In this document: positions 27,998 through 37,914 of the stretch, in pieces | Layout of the letters: each line of letters starts with the position of its first letter | Position numbering within the stretch: position 1 is the first letter of the stretch | NCBI GenBank assembly: GCA_003162415.1 | Contig: PMOL01000011.1 | Location: 257,415 to 321,414 of the forward strand | DNA: 64,000 bases | Reading direction: 5' to 3' | DNA from: Candidatus Dormiibacterota bacterium | GTDB lineage: Bacteria > Chloroflexota > Dormibacteria > Aeolococcales > Aeolococcaceae | Translations under genes and position numbers: made by a program | The notes under the pieces: generated by a model | The model's input: the letters and a program-made list of their open reading frames with translations, nothing else | Databases searched by the model: none | What the model was told of the DNA's origin: nothing

Positions 27998-30666
27998 GCT
28001 CCGACCGGCACCGGCTCCGGGGCGGGCGTGGCGACACCGGCCTGGGCGACCCGCCGGACCAGGCCGAAGGGCGTCTGCTCGTCCGACTGCCCCAGGGGGT
28101 TATCGGCAATCATGGCCAGAACCGCCTCGGCGTCGACATCAACGGACGCGAAGACCTCGGCTGCCATGTCGTTGGCGTCGATGATCGCGACCCCGACACG
28201 GCGGCCGGTTCGCCGGCGCACCTCCGCGGCGATGTGGAGCGCGGCACCCGATGGGTCGTCCGGCGACTTGGTCGCCCACGTGTCGTACGGCGGGAGGTTG
28301 AGCGACGATGGTCCGTCGATCGCGTTCACCCCGTGGCCGGCCACGCGATAGAAGACGCCGCGCATTCCCAGTGGCTTGGTTGCCGCGGCGGCGGCGGCCG
28401 CCAGCAGGATCCGTCCCGCACCGGCTTCGTCGATGGCCAGTTGCATCGTGGTCGGATGCGCGAGTCCGACACCGGTCCGCTCGTGGCTCACGTAGCGCGA
28501 GAGCACGCGGGCGGTCCGTGACACGGCGATATCGCCAACGGGATACGAGCGTCCCTGGCTGATGGCGAGTGCCTTCTCACTGACCAGCAGCACGTCGCCG
28601 TCCTCGACCTCGATGCCGTCGCCGTGCAGTCGGTCGAGACTCCCGCCGATCGCCTCGAGGAGATCGTCTCCGGGCTTGATGAGCGTCGAGCGCAGCGGGA
28701 AGCGCGCCCAGATCCGTCCCCTGTCCTCGAGGAAGAGGTGACGGCCCCAGTTCAGCCGCGCGCCCTCGAGGAGCGCCTCGCCGTTGGCGACCTTCTTCGC
28801 GGTCGCCTGGTCGCCGCGACGGACGAAGCCGCCCTCGTAGCTGTGCTCGTCGAGCGCGCGGGTCTTGCCGTCGATGTAGATCCGCAACCAGACCTCCGCG
28901 TTGACGGCGCGCCAGAAGAACATCGACTCCTCGACCTCGCCGGCGCACGCGCGCCGGAAGTTCTCGGCCACCGCGGCCGCCTTCCAGTAGGGGCGGGCGC
29001 GAAACGACGGCGACCGCATCAGGCTCTGGAGGACGGCGCGCTGGCGCCGGTACCAGCGGAACTCGGGGGTGGTGAAGCCGATCTTCTTGCGCCGCGCCTC
29101 GACCTTGCGGGGCAGGACGCCGTGCAACGCCTGCCGCACGATCGCCCGCGTCCACCCGTTGTGGATGATCGCGGCGCGCGGAAGCGTGAGGATGTAGTCC
29201 ACCAGCTCCTGGTCCAGGTAGGGCAACCGCGCCTCGAGCGAATGCGCCATCGAAGCCCGGTCCTCGTAGCGCAGCAGCGGCGGCAGGCTGTAGGTGCGGA
29301 AGTCCTGGAGCAGGCGGCGCTTGAGGTCGTCGGCGACACGGTCGTCATCGGGCGCCTTGCGTCCACGCGTGAATGACGGCGCGAGCATCCCGGCGACATC
29401 GACCCGCTGACCGCGCTCGCGCAACCGCCGGCGCACCAGCGGGGTGACGATGTCGCGGAGCAGCCATGCCTCGCGCGCGAACTCCGCGTACCGGCGCTCG
29501 CGCAGCAGCTGGCGGAGCAGCACGTATGGATAGTGGTCGTAGCCTGCGAGCAACTCGTCGCCTGCCTGACCGTCGAGCGTGACCGTGACCTGTCGCCTGG
29601 CAAGGCGCATCACCATCCACATGGCAAACGGCGCCGACGACACCATCGGCTCCTCCATGTGCCACACCCACGCCTCGAGCTCGCGGATGAAATCCTGGTC
29701 GGTCGGCTGCACCTGGCTGTTGTCGGCACCGGTCACCTTGAGCACGCTGTCGATGTACGTGCTCTCGTCGATGCGGTCGCCGGGGAACACCGCCGAGAAC
29801 GTCTTGAGGCGATCACCGAGCGACTCGGTGTCGGGCACGTGATCGCGGAGTTGCTGCGCCATCACCGTGCAGATCGACGACGAGTCGAGACCGCCGCTCA
29901 GACAGATGCCGACCGGCACGTCGGCGACGAGACGGCGCTGGACCGCGCGCTCGAACATGGCGCGAAAGACCTCGGGGCTGGCGTCACCGTCCTCGGAGAG
30001 CCGTGGAGTCCAGTACACGGTTTCCGAGATCGTGCTGCCCTCGATGACCGCGAACGCCGCCGCCGGTACCTGGCGGATCCCGCGAAAGAACGTCCCGTCG
30101 TTGTGATCGAAGAGCCCGAATCGCAGGTACTCGTACATCTGCTGCTCGTCGACCTCACGCGGGAACGTGTCGTCCTGCAGGATCGCCTTGATCTCGGAGG
30201 CGAAGACGACCCGACCACGGTGGCGCGCATAGAAGAGCGGCTTGATGCCGAAGTGGTCGCGCGCCAGCACGAGCCGCGGGGTGGCGGTGCGCTCGTCAAG
30301 AATCGCGAGCCCCCACATGCCGTTGAAGCGGCGGAAGCAGTCCGTCCCCCACTCCGCATACGCGTGCAGCACCACCTCGGTGTCGCAGGTGGTGTGGAAG
30401 GTGTGTCCAACGCCCTCGAGCTCGGCGCGCAGCTCGCGAAAGTTGTAGACCTCGCCGTTGTAGACGATCTGCAACCGCCCTTCGTCTATCGACATCGGCT
30501 GCGCGCCGTGCTCGAGGTCGATGATGCTCAACCTGCGAAACCCGAGCGACGCGGTGGCGTCCTCGAAGTGCCCATCGTCGTCCGGACCACGGTGCCGGAG
30601 CGACACGGTCATCGCCTCGAGCAACGCCCTGTCGGGTGGACCCCAGAAGCCTGCTATCCCGCACAC
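27994..30666 (-). CDS. asnB: asparagine synthetase B fused to a C-terminal F420-0:gamma-glutamyl ligase (CofE)-like domain
   Basis: The protein (890 aa). Residues 1 to about 603 are glutamine-hydrolysing asparagine synthetase: nucleophile Cys2 (MCGIAGF), glutaminase domain with YNGEVYNF, and synthetase PP-loop SGGLDSS at 257-263. From about residue 650 to the end a different domain follows (FPLRSTLIKPGDDL, VLLVSEKALAISQGRSYPV, GVGLAHPTTMQLAI, AIDGPSS) that resembles the CofE/F420-0:glutamate ligase fold. AsnB makes Asn from Asp, Gln and ATP; CofE adds Glu to F420-0. The joint product is unknown, and amidation of a glutamyl or aspartyl conjugate is inference. The start codon is GTG; the stop overlaps alr. 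Confidence 0.88.
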   Translation of the reverse strand: MCGIAGFWGPPDRALLEAMTVSLRHRGPDDDGHFEDATASLGFRRLSIIDLEHGAQPMSIDEGRLQIVYNGEVYNFRELRAELEGVGHTFHTTCDTEVVLHAYAEWGTDCFRRFNGMWGLAILDERTATPRLVLARDHFGIKPLFYARHRGRVVFASEIKAILQDDTFPREVDEQQMYEYLRFGLFDHNDGTFFRGIRQVPAAAFAVIEGSTISETVYWTPRLSEDGDASPEVFRAMFERAVQRRLVADVPVGICLSGGLDSSSICTVMAQQLRDHVPDTESLGDRLKTFSAVFPGDRIDESTYIDSVLKVTGADNSQVQPTDQDFIRELEAWVWHMEEPMVSSAPFAMWMVMRLARRQVTVTLDGQAGDELLAGYDHYPYVLLRQLLRERRYAEFAREAWLLRDIVTPLVRRRLRERGQRVDVAGMLAPSFTRGRKAPDDDRVADDLKRRLLQDFRTYSLPPLLRYEDRASMAHSLEARLPYLDQELVDYILTLPRAAIIHNGWTRAIVRQALHGVLPRKVEARRKKIGFTTPEFRWYRRQRAVLQSLMRSPSFRARPYWKAAAVAENFRRACAGEVEESMFFWRAVNAEVWLRIYIDGKTRALDEHSYEGGFVRRGDQATAKKVANGEALLEGARLNWGRHLFLEDRGRIWARFPLRSTLIKPGDDLLEAIGGSLDRLHGDGIEVEDGDVLLVSEKALAISQGRSYPVGDIAVSRTARVLSRYVSHERTGVGLAHPTTMQLAIDEAGAGRILLAAAAAAATKPLGMRGVFYRVAGHGVNAIDGPSSLNLPPYDTWATKSPDDPSGAALHIAAEVRRRTGRRVGVAIIDANDMAAEVFASVDVDAEAVLAMIADNPLGQSDEQTPFGLVRRVAQAGVATPAPEPVPVGA

Positions 30667-30667
30667 G

Positions 30668-30709
30668 TCAGCGGGTCGCCGGCGTCAGTGGTGGTCGGTG
30701 CATGACCAT
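30668..30709 (-). other. possible 13-codon upstream ORF before asnB
   Basis: A short frame starts at ATG 30709 (second ATG at 30703), would encode MVMHRPPLTPATR, and ends in TGA one base before the asnB GTG. A TACCGT hexamer precedes it by 4 bases. It holds no Asn codon, so it is not a classical attenuator peptide; coupling of translation to asnB is possible. The rest of the 120-base gap to groEL shows nothing else clear. Confidence 0.25.
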
Positions 30710-30787
30710 GGCAACGGTACGACACCAACGGAGGTCACGGACATCCGGCCGCCCCGGATCGATGCAGGACCGGGCTGTGTGCCCGAC

Positions 30788-32443
<1,656 letters not shown>

Positions 32444-32449
32444 TGCTAC

Positions 32450-32761
32450 TTACTTCTTGCCGTTCTTCTCGACGACGGCAAGGATGTCCTTCTCGCCGAG
32501 GATCAGGTACTCGACATCGTCGATCTTGACCTCGCTGCCGGCGTACTTCGCGTACATCACGCGGTCGCCAACCTTCACGTCGAGCGGGACGCGAACGCCG
32601 GTCTGCTCGTTGTAGCGGCCGTTGCCGGCTGCCTCGATGATGCCTTCCTGAGGCTTCTCTTTGGCGGTGTCAGGCAGCAGGATGCCGCTCTTGGTCATCT
32701 CATCGCGCTCGACCGGTTTGACGACGACGCGATCCGCGAGGGGGCGCAGCTTGAGGGACAT
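32450..32761 (-). CDS. groES: 10-kDa co-chaperonin GroES
   Basis: The protein (103 aa) has the standard GroES beta-barrel start [17 protein letters not shown], a mobile loop ([13 protein letters not shown], residues 24-36) that docks on GroEL, and [16 protein letters not shown] strong Shine-Dalgarno AGGAGG stands 5 bases before the ATG. It is the first gene of the groES-groEL operon; two overlapping CIRCE sites and a sigma-A-type promoter lie just upstream. Confidence 0.98.
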   Translation of the reverse strand: MSLKLRPLADRVVVKPVERDEMTKSGILLPDTAKEKPQEGIIEAAGNGRYNEQTGVRVPLDVKVGDRVMYAKYAGSEVKIDDVEYLILGEKDILAVVEKNGKK

Positions 32762-32777
32762 GGAACCTCCTGGATTC

Positions 32778-32804
32778 TTAGCACTCTTGGTGGGTGACTG
32801 CTAA
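32778..32804. promoter_or_regulatory. CIRCE operator 1 (HrcA site)
   Basis: TTAGCACTC, nine bases, GACTGCTAA: one mismatch to the CIRCE consensus TTAGCACTC-N9-GAGTGCTAA. It overlaps the expected transcription start of groES, so HrcA binding would block initiation. Confidence 0.93.
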
Positions 32805-32827
32805 CACTCTACCTAACTGAGTGCCAA
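32801..32827. promoter_or_regulatory. CIRCE-like operator 2, overlapping the first by 4 bp
   Basis: Read on the minus strand: TTGGCACTC, nine bases, GAGTGTTAG. Three positions differ from consensus, two of them at paired half-site positions. It covers the -10 element and part of the spacer. Confidence 0.75.
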
Positions 32828-32835
32828 CCTTGCAA
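32806..32835 (-). promoter_or_regulatory. groES promoter
   Basis: Minus strand: -35 TTGCAA (32830-32835), 18-base spacer, -10 TAGAGT (32806-32811). The second CIRCE site lies over the spacer and -10, and the first over the predicted start point. Confidence 0.65.
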
Positions 32836-32861
32836 GCCCGCGCCCCGAAAATCGGGGGTCG

Positions 32862-33713
32862 TCACACCGCGGCGGCAGGGGCCGAGGGCGGCCCGGAGAC
32901 ACGAGGTCGCGACGGCCGGAGGAAGAGCGTGAGTCCGACGGCGAGGAACGCAATCCAGAGCACCGCCTGGAGGACCGTGGGTGAAGCGCTGTAGCCGACG
33001 AGCCCGTGGAGGACGTCCCCGATCCCCTGGTCATCGGGGAGTGCGCCGCTCATGTTCCAGAGGGTCGCCGAGGCGCCCGGCAGCACGTGGAGCTCCTGGA
33101 GGTTCTGGACACCATCGGCGAGGAGTCCGGCCGCGACCACCATGAGCAGGCTGCCGACGATCGCGAAGAATCGCTTGAGATTGAGGCGCAGGCCGACCCG
33201 GAACATGGCATAGCTAACCGCGAGAGCAATCGCAAGGCCGATGACCGCACCGATCACGACCAGCGCCGGCGAGCTCTGGTAGGTGATCGCGAGCAGGAAG
33301 ATCACGGTCTCGATCGCCTCACGCCCCACGGTCGCAAAGGCGACGAGGCCCAGGGCGATCCCGGAACCGCCGGTGACGGCCCCGGAGATCTTGGCGCGCA
33401 GATCCCGTCCCAGGTTGCGGCTGTGGCGCCGCATCCAGAACGTCATGTAGGTGAGCACGGCGACGGCTACCGCGAACACGCTGGTCTCGAACCACAGCTG
33501 CGACGTCGAGCCGATGAACGCGTCGCGGCTGACAATCCACAGGACGATGCCGATCGCGGTCGCCAGGACGATGGCGGCGCCGGCGCCGAGGAACACGTAG
33601 CGGAAGAGATCGCGCCGTCCTGCCGAGGCGAGGTACGTGAGCAGGATCGAGCAGATCAGGGTGCCCTCAATCCCCTCTCTGGCAAAGATCAGCAGACTCC
33701 CGACCACGAACAC
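32862..33713 (-). CDS. FTR1-family iron permease (EfeU-like)
   Basis: The protein (283 aa) has about seven membrane helices and both iron-translocation motifs of the family: REGIEG at residues 12-17 and REAIET at 131-136. FTR1/EfeU proteins import ferric or ferrous iron together with an oxidase or EfeO; no efeO or efeB gene is present, so it may work alone or with distant partners. The start is GTG 33713 (AAGAGGG just upstream), with GTG 33707 as an alternative of better spacing. An IdeR-type box lies 41 bases upstream and the regulator gene is immediately upstream, so iron-dependent repression is likely. Confidence 0.92.
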   Translation of the reverse strand: MFVVGSLLIFAREGIEGTLICSILLTYLASAGRRDLFRYVFLGAGAAIVLATAIGIVLWIVSRDAFIGSTSQLWFETSVFAVAVAVLTYMTFWMRRHSRNLGRDLRAKISGAVTGGSGIALGLVAFATVGREAIETVIFLLAITYQSSPALVVIGAVIGLAIALAVSYAMFRVGLRLNLKRFFAIVGSLLMVVAAGLLADGVQNLQELHVLPGASATLWNMSGALPDDQGIGDVLHGLVGYSASPTVLQAVLWIAFLAVGLTLFLRPSRPRVSGPPSAPAAAV

Positions 33714-33753
33714 AGCCCTCTTGGACAGAAATGGGTAGGCGCCTGAGCGGCGG

Positions 33754-33772
33754 TTAGCTTAGCCTAACCTAA
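33754..33772. promoter_or_regulatory. IdeR/DtxR-type iron box
   Basis: On the minus strand the 19 bases TTAGGTTAGGCTAAGCTAA differ at one position from the IdeR/DtxR consensus TTAGGTTAGSCTAACCTAA. The site overlaps the TAG stop of the DtxR-family gene and sits just before the FTR1 permease gene, as an operator controlling the permease. Confidence 0.9.
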
Positions 33773-34461
33773 CGGTCCGTGGGCAACTCGACCCAGACCG
33801 CCCTGGCGGTCGCCGGGTCCAGCGTCATGTGGGCACCGGCAGCGATGAGATCCCACCCGCTTGCCGAGCGGGACTCGACCGCGACCTCGATGCCCGGCAC
33901 GATCCCGCGCTCGTCGAGCAGATGCAGGAGGTGGGGCGCCTCGTGCTCCGCAACCTCCGAGATGCGCGCCACCCGGGCACGGTCGCCATTCGACAGCTCC
34001 ACGAGGCGGACCAGCGGTCGGCCCTCCGGGGGCGTCCGTCCCGGGATGACGTTGCCGTGCGGACAGGTGACCGGCCTGCCCAGCGATTCATCGATTCGCT
34101 CGAGCACCAGCGCCGACATGCCGTGGGTCAGTGATTGCGCCTCGCTGTCTGCGGTCGCCCAGTCGAAGCCGAGGACGTCGGTGAGCCAGCGCTCCACGAT
34201 GCGATGGCGGCGGACGATGGTCGCCGCCGCGACGGCACCCTCATCGGTGAGTTCGACCGACCGGTCTCCGGCGATCCGGATCAGGCCGTCCCGCGCCAGC
34301 CGTTGGAGCGAGACGCTCACCGTCGGCGCGCTGACGCCGAGCCACTCGGCGAGGCGCCCCGGCCGCGGCACCTCGCCCTCGTGCTCGATGTAGTAGATCG
34401 CCTCCAGGTATCGCTCGGTGGTCTCCGAACGGTGGAGAGATGGGTCACCGGCGGCGCTCAT
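33769..34461 (-). CDS. DtxR-family metal-dependent repressor (IdeR/MntR type)
   Basis: The protein (230 aa) has the DtxR layout: N-terminal winged helix (TTERYLEAIYYIEHEGEV at residues 14-31, recognition helix region SAPTVSVSLQRL), a dimerisation and metal-binding middle with HRIVERWLTDVLGFDW, and a C-terminal FeoA/SH3-like domain (LVRLVELSNGDRARVARI). The three-domain length matches iron-sensing IdeR/DtxR rather than short MntR. The start is ATG at 34461; TAGATT lies 8 bases upstream, inside the tsaD stop region. The adjacent iron box suggests it regulates the FTR1 gene. Confidence 0.9.
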   Translation of the reverse strand: MSAAGDPSLHRSETTERYLEAIYYIEHEGEVPRPGRLAEWLGVSAPTVSVSLQRLARDGLIRIAGDRSVELTDEGAVAAATIVRRHRIVERWLTDVLGFDWATADSEAQSLTHGMSALVLERIDESLGRPVTCPHGNVIPGRTPPEGRPLVRLVELSNGDRARVARISEVAEHEAPHLLHLLDERGIVPGIEVAVESRSASGWDLIAAGAHMTLDPATARAVWVELPTDR

Positions 34462-34469
34462 GCGGATGG

Positions 34470-34475
34470 AATCTA
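34470..34475 (-). promoter_or_regulatory. -10 element TAGATT of the dtxR-type gene, overlapping the tsaD stop
   Basis: TAGATT on the minus strand is 8 bases before the ATG at 34461. Its TAG is also the stop codon of tsaD. Confidence 0.45.
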
Positions 34476-35489
34476 CGCGCACTCCGCCAGCGAGGGGTCC
34501 ACGTCGAAGCCGGGGGCATCGGGCCCATGGACCCGAAGTCGCTGCCAGCCCGCGGCCGCGATCATCGCGGCATTGTCGGTGCAGAGATCGAAGGGCGGGA
34601 TCACCACGCGGAGCCCCCTGAACCGGGCTCCGACCGCATCGCGCAGCGCCCGGTTGGCCGCGACGCCGCCGACCACCGCCACCGTGGTCGCCCCGGTGCG
34701 GTCCGCCGCCACCTCCAGACCCGCCACCAGCTGGTCGACCGCGGCTACCTGAAAGCTCGCCGCGAGGTCGGCGACCACCTGCGGGTCGGCGGGGACGCCG
34801 TTCTCGTCGAGGGCTGCCGGTCCGAGGTCCCGCACCAGGTAGCGCACCGCCGTCTTGAGGCCGCTGAACGAGAAAGCGCCCTTGAGCCGGGTCCGGGGCA
34901 ACGGGAATCGCCTCGGGTCGCCGGACGGCGCCACCCGCTGGATCGCCGGGCCGCCGGGGTACTCGAGGCCGAGCAGGCGTGCGACCTTGTCGAACGCCTC
35001 GCCGGCGGCATCATCGCGAGTGGCGGCCAGCCGCTCGGCAACGCCGTGCTCGCGGAGCACGACACATTCGGTGTGGCCGCCGCTCACCAGGAGTGCCAGG
35101 TACGGCGGTTCCAGGTCGGGATCGGCGAGCCATGCGCTGTACACGTGCCCGGCGAGGTGGGAGACGCCGACGATCGGAAGACCACGCGCGATCGCCGCGC
35201 CGGTCGCGTACATGGTGCCGACGATCAGGCAGCCCGCCAGGCCCGGCCCACGCGTCACCGCGATGGCATCGATGGCGTCCCATCCTCCGGGGACGGGAGC
35301 GAGCGCGGCGTCGACCACGGTGGCCAGCCCTTCGAGATGGGCCCGAGCCGCCAGCTCGGGGACGACGCCGCCGTGAACCGCATGCAGGGCAATCTGCGAC
35401 GACACCACCGAGGAACGGATCTCGCGGCCGTCGGCGAGCACCGCCGCCGCGGTCTCGTCGCAGGAGGTCTCGATGGCGAGGAGGTTCAG
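34473..35489 (-). CDS. tsaD: tRNA N6-adenosine threonylcarbamoyltransferase TsaD, probable CTG start
   Basis: The protein (338 aa) is a complete TsaD/Gcp. The N-terminal LLAIETSCDET is the family's ATP-binding start, HLAGH gives the HxxxH metal ligands, and the end has PPFDLCTDNAAMIA. With TsaB and TsaE (genes at 39.7-40.7 kb) it makes t6A37 in ANN-decoding tRNAs. Family members begin Met-(1-2 residues)-LAIETSCDET; here that Met position is a CTG at 35489, overlapping the rimI stop as CTGA. No ATG, GTG or TTG lies in frame nearby, so CTG initiation is the best reading. Confidence 0.95.
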   Translation of the reverse strand: MNLLAIETSCDETAAAVLADGREIRSSVVSSQIALHAVHGGVVPELAARAHLEGLATVVDAALAPVPGGWDAIDAIAVTRGPGLAGCLIVGTMYATGAAIARGLPIVGVSHLAGHVYSAWLADPDLEPPYLALLVSGGHTECVVLREHGVAERLAATRDDAAGEAFDKVARLLGLEYPGGPAIQRVAPSGDPRRFPLPRTRLKGAFSFSGLKTAVRYLVRDLGPAALDENGVPADPQVVADLAASFQVAAVDQLVAGLEVAADRTGATTVAVVGGVAANRALRDAVGARFRGLRVVIPPFDLCTDNAAMIAAAGWQRLRVHGPDAPGFDVDPSLAECA

Positions 35490-36040
35490 GCCGACGGGTA
35501 CTCCATCGAGGGACCGCCCCCGACGCCGGCCACGTCGAGACCGTTGAGAATCGCCATGAAGCTGCGCTTGAACTCCGGGGCGTGGATGCTGTCGCTCCAC
35601 ATGATCACTGCGTCCTCGCCGTTGTCGGTGTAGTAGCCGCGACGGCGGCCGATCGCCTTGAACCCGAAGCGCTCGTAGAGGCGGATCGCGTGGTCGTTGG
35701 TATCCCGCACCTCGAGCGTGATCCAGCGCGCCCCGAGCGCATAGGCTCGCTGCACGAGGGCTGCGAACAGCACCGTGCCATAGCCCTTGGAGTGGTCGCC
35801 GGCACGGACGCCGATGGTGGTCACGTGGGCTTCGAGCGCGACCCGCCAGAGGCCCGCGTAGCCGACGATCTGGCCTTCCTGACGCAGCACGATGTACGAC
35901 GCCTGCCGGTTCTGCGACAGCTCGCTGGCGTACGCATTCTTCGGCCACGGGGACGCGAACACCTGGCGCTCGATTGCCTGCACGGCAGCGATGTCCTCGT
36001 AGCGCATCGGCTCGACTGAGAGGCGAGGGACGACCTGCAT
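35486..36040 (-). CDS. rimI: ribosomal-protein-alanine N-acetyltransferase RimI
   Basis: The protein (184 aa) is one GNAT domain: EPMRYEDIAAVQAIE at the N-terminus, acetyl-CoA loop residues in VRAGDHSKGYGTVLF near 87-101, and LYERFGFKAIGRRRGYY. RimI acetylates the N-terminus of ribosomal protein S18. Its place directly before tsaD is a widely conserved pairing. I choose ATG at 36040, which has AGGG 5 bases upstream and matches the usual RimI N-terminus; ATGs at 36073-36082 are alternatives next to a TATGAT element. Confidence 0.87.
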   Translation of the reverse strand: MQVVPRLSVEPMRYEDIAAVQAIERQVFASPWPKNAYASELSQNRQASYIVLRQEGQIVGYAGLWRVALEAHVTTIGVRAGDHSKGYGTVLFAALVQRAYALGARWITLEVRDTNDHAIRLYERFGFKAIGRRRGYYTDNGEDAVIMWSDSIHAPEFKRSFMAILNGLDVAGVGGGPSMEYPSA

Positions 36041-36113
36041 GAACACCCTGAAAACATTGATCGGGACGGGCATCTTCATCATAACCGCGCCATCAGGTGA
36101 CGGCAGGCGCGCG

Positions 36114-36125
36114 TGACAGATGTCA
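36114..36125. promoter_or_regulatory. 12-bp palindrome upstream of the ABC/two-component operon
   Basis: TGACA-GA-TGTCA is a perfect inverted repeat lying 22 bases before a possible -10 (CACTAT, 36147-36152). It may be a binding site for the operon's own response regulator. Confidence 0.3.
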
Positions 36126-36184
36126 TGTGAGGTTCCTGACCGGCCTCACTATCGGCAACGCGCGGCGCGCCTCAGGCTGAGCGC

Positions 36185-37138
<954 letters not shown>

Positions 37139-37152
37139 TTGGAGACCAGCAG

Positions 37153-37893
37153 ATGCTCAAGTACCTCGCCCTCGAAATCCGGCGATCGATCCGCGACCGC
37201 CGCTACCTCCTGCTCGTCGCCGGGTGGCCGGTGGCCGCGTACCTCCTCTTCTCCACCGTCTTCGGATCGGCCGCCGACAGGACCGAAGGACTCGCACCGA
37301 CGGTCGAGATCATGGTGGCGATGGCTTCCTTCGGAGCCATGGGTGGCGTGCTCATGGCATCCGGACCGCGCCTCGCCATGGACCGCCAGCTGGGCTGGCT
37401 GCGTCAGTTGCGTCTGACCCCGCTCTCTCCCGCTCGCATCCTGGCGGCGCGCCTGATGGCGGCGATGGCGCTGAGCCTTCCCGCGATCGTCCTCACCTTC
37501 ATCGTCGCGGTGCTGGTGAAGGGCGTCAGCCTGCCGCTGTGGGAGTGGCCGCTGCTGGTGCTGCTGATCGCGGCCGGGTGCCTGCCGTTCGCCGCGATCG
37601 GCATCGTTGTCGGCACGATCGCCGATGGCGACGGCGCGCAGGGCCTCACGATGGTGCTGTACCTGGTGCTCGCGGCTCTGGGCGGCCTGTGGATGCCGGT
37701 GCAGATCCTCCCCTCGCCCCTGCAGACCGTTGCCAAGACGCTGCCGTCGTACCACCTCGCGCAGCTCGGCTGGCACATCGCACGCGGGGTCGCGCCGGCA
37801 CTCGGTGACGGCCTGGTCCTGCTGGCGTGGTTTGCGGGTGCGGCGCTGCTCGCGGTGGCTGTGTCACGGCGGCTGACGCTGCGTACCGCGTGA
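37153..37893 (+). CDS. ABC-2 type transporter permease
   Basis: The protein (246 aa) has six predicted membrane helices (about residues 20-38, 50-70, 100-125, 130-155, 165-185, 220-240) and the ABC-2 layout with cytoplasmic start LKYLALEIRRSIRDRR. A Shine-Dalgarno GGAGA stands upstream of ATG 37153. It forms the channel of the exporter with the preceding ATPase. The ATPase-permease pair plus two-component system suggests a stress- or drug-responsive exporter. Confidence 0.92.
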   Translation: MLKYLALEIRRSIRDRRYLLLVAGWPVAAYLLFSTVFGSAADRTEGLAPTVEIMVAMASFGAMGGVLMASGPRLAMDRQLGWLRQLRLTPLSPARILAARLMAAMALSLPAIVLTFIVAVLVKGVSLPLWEWPLLVLLIAAGCLPFAAIGIVVGTIADGDGAQGLTMVLYLVLAALGGLWMPVQILPSPLQTVAKTLPSYHLAQLGWHIARGVAPALGDGLVLLAWFAGAALLAVAVSRRLTLRTA

Positions 37894-37901
37894 GGCTGGC
37901 A

Positions 37902-37907
37902 TAGCAT
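37902..37907 (+). promoter_or_regulatory. -10 element TAGCAT of the sensor kinase gene (leaderless type)
   Basis: TAGCAT is 7 bases before the ATG at 37915, directly after the permease stop. The kinase/regulator pair may have its own leaderless transcript. Confidence 0.45.
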
Positions 37908-37914
37908 CGTGCCC

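Noticed and set aside
33754..33772. Fur box
   Set aside because: The 19-bp sequence matches the IdeR/DtxR consensus (TTAGGTTAG type), not the Fur GATAAT type, and a DtxR-family gene is adjacent.
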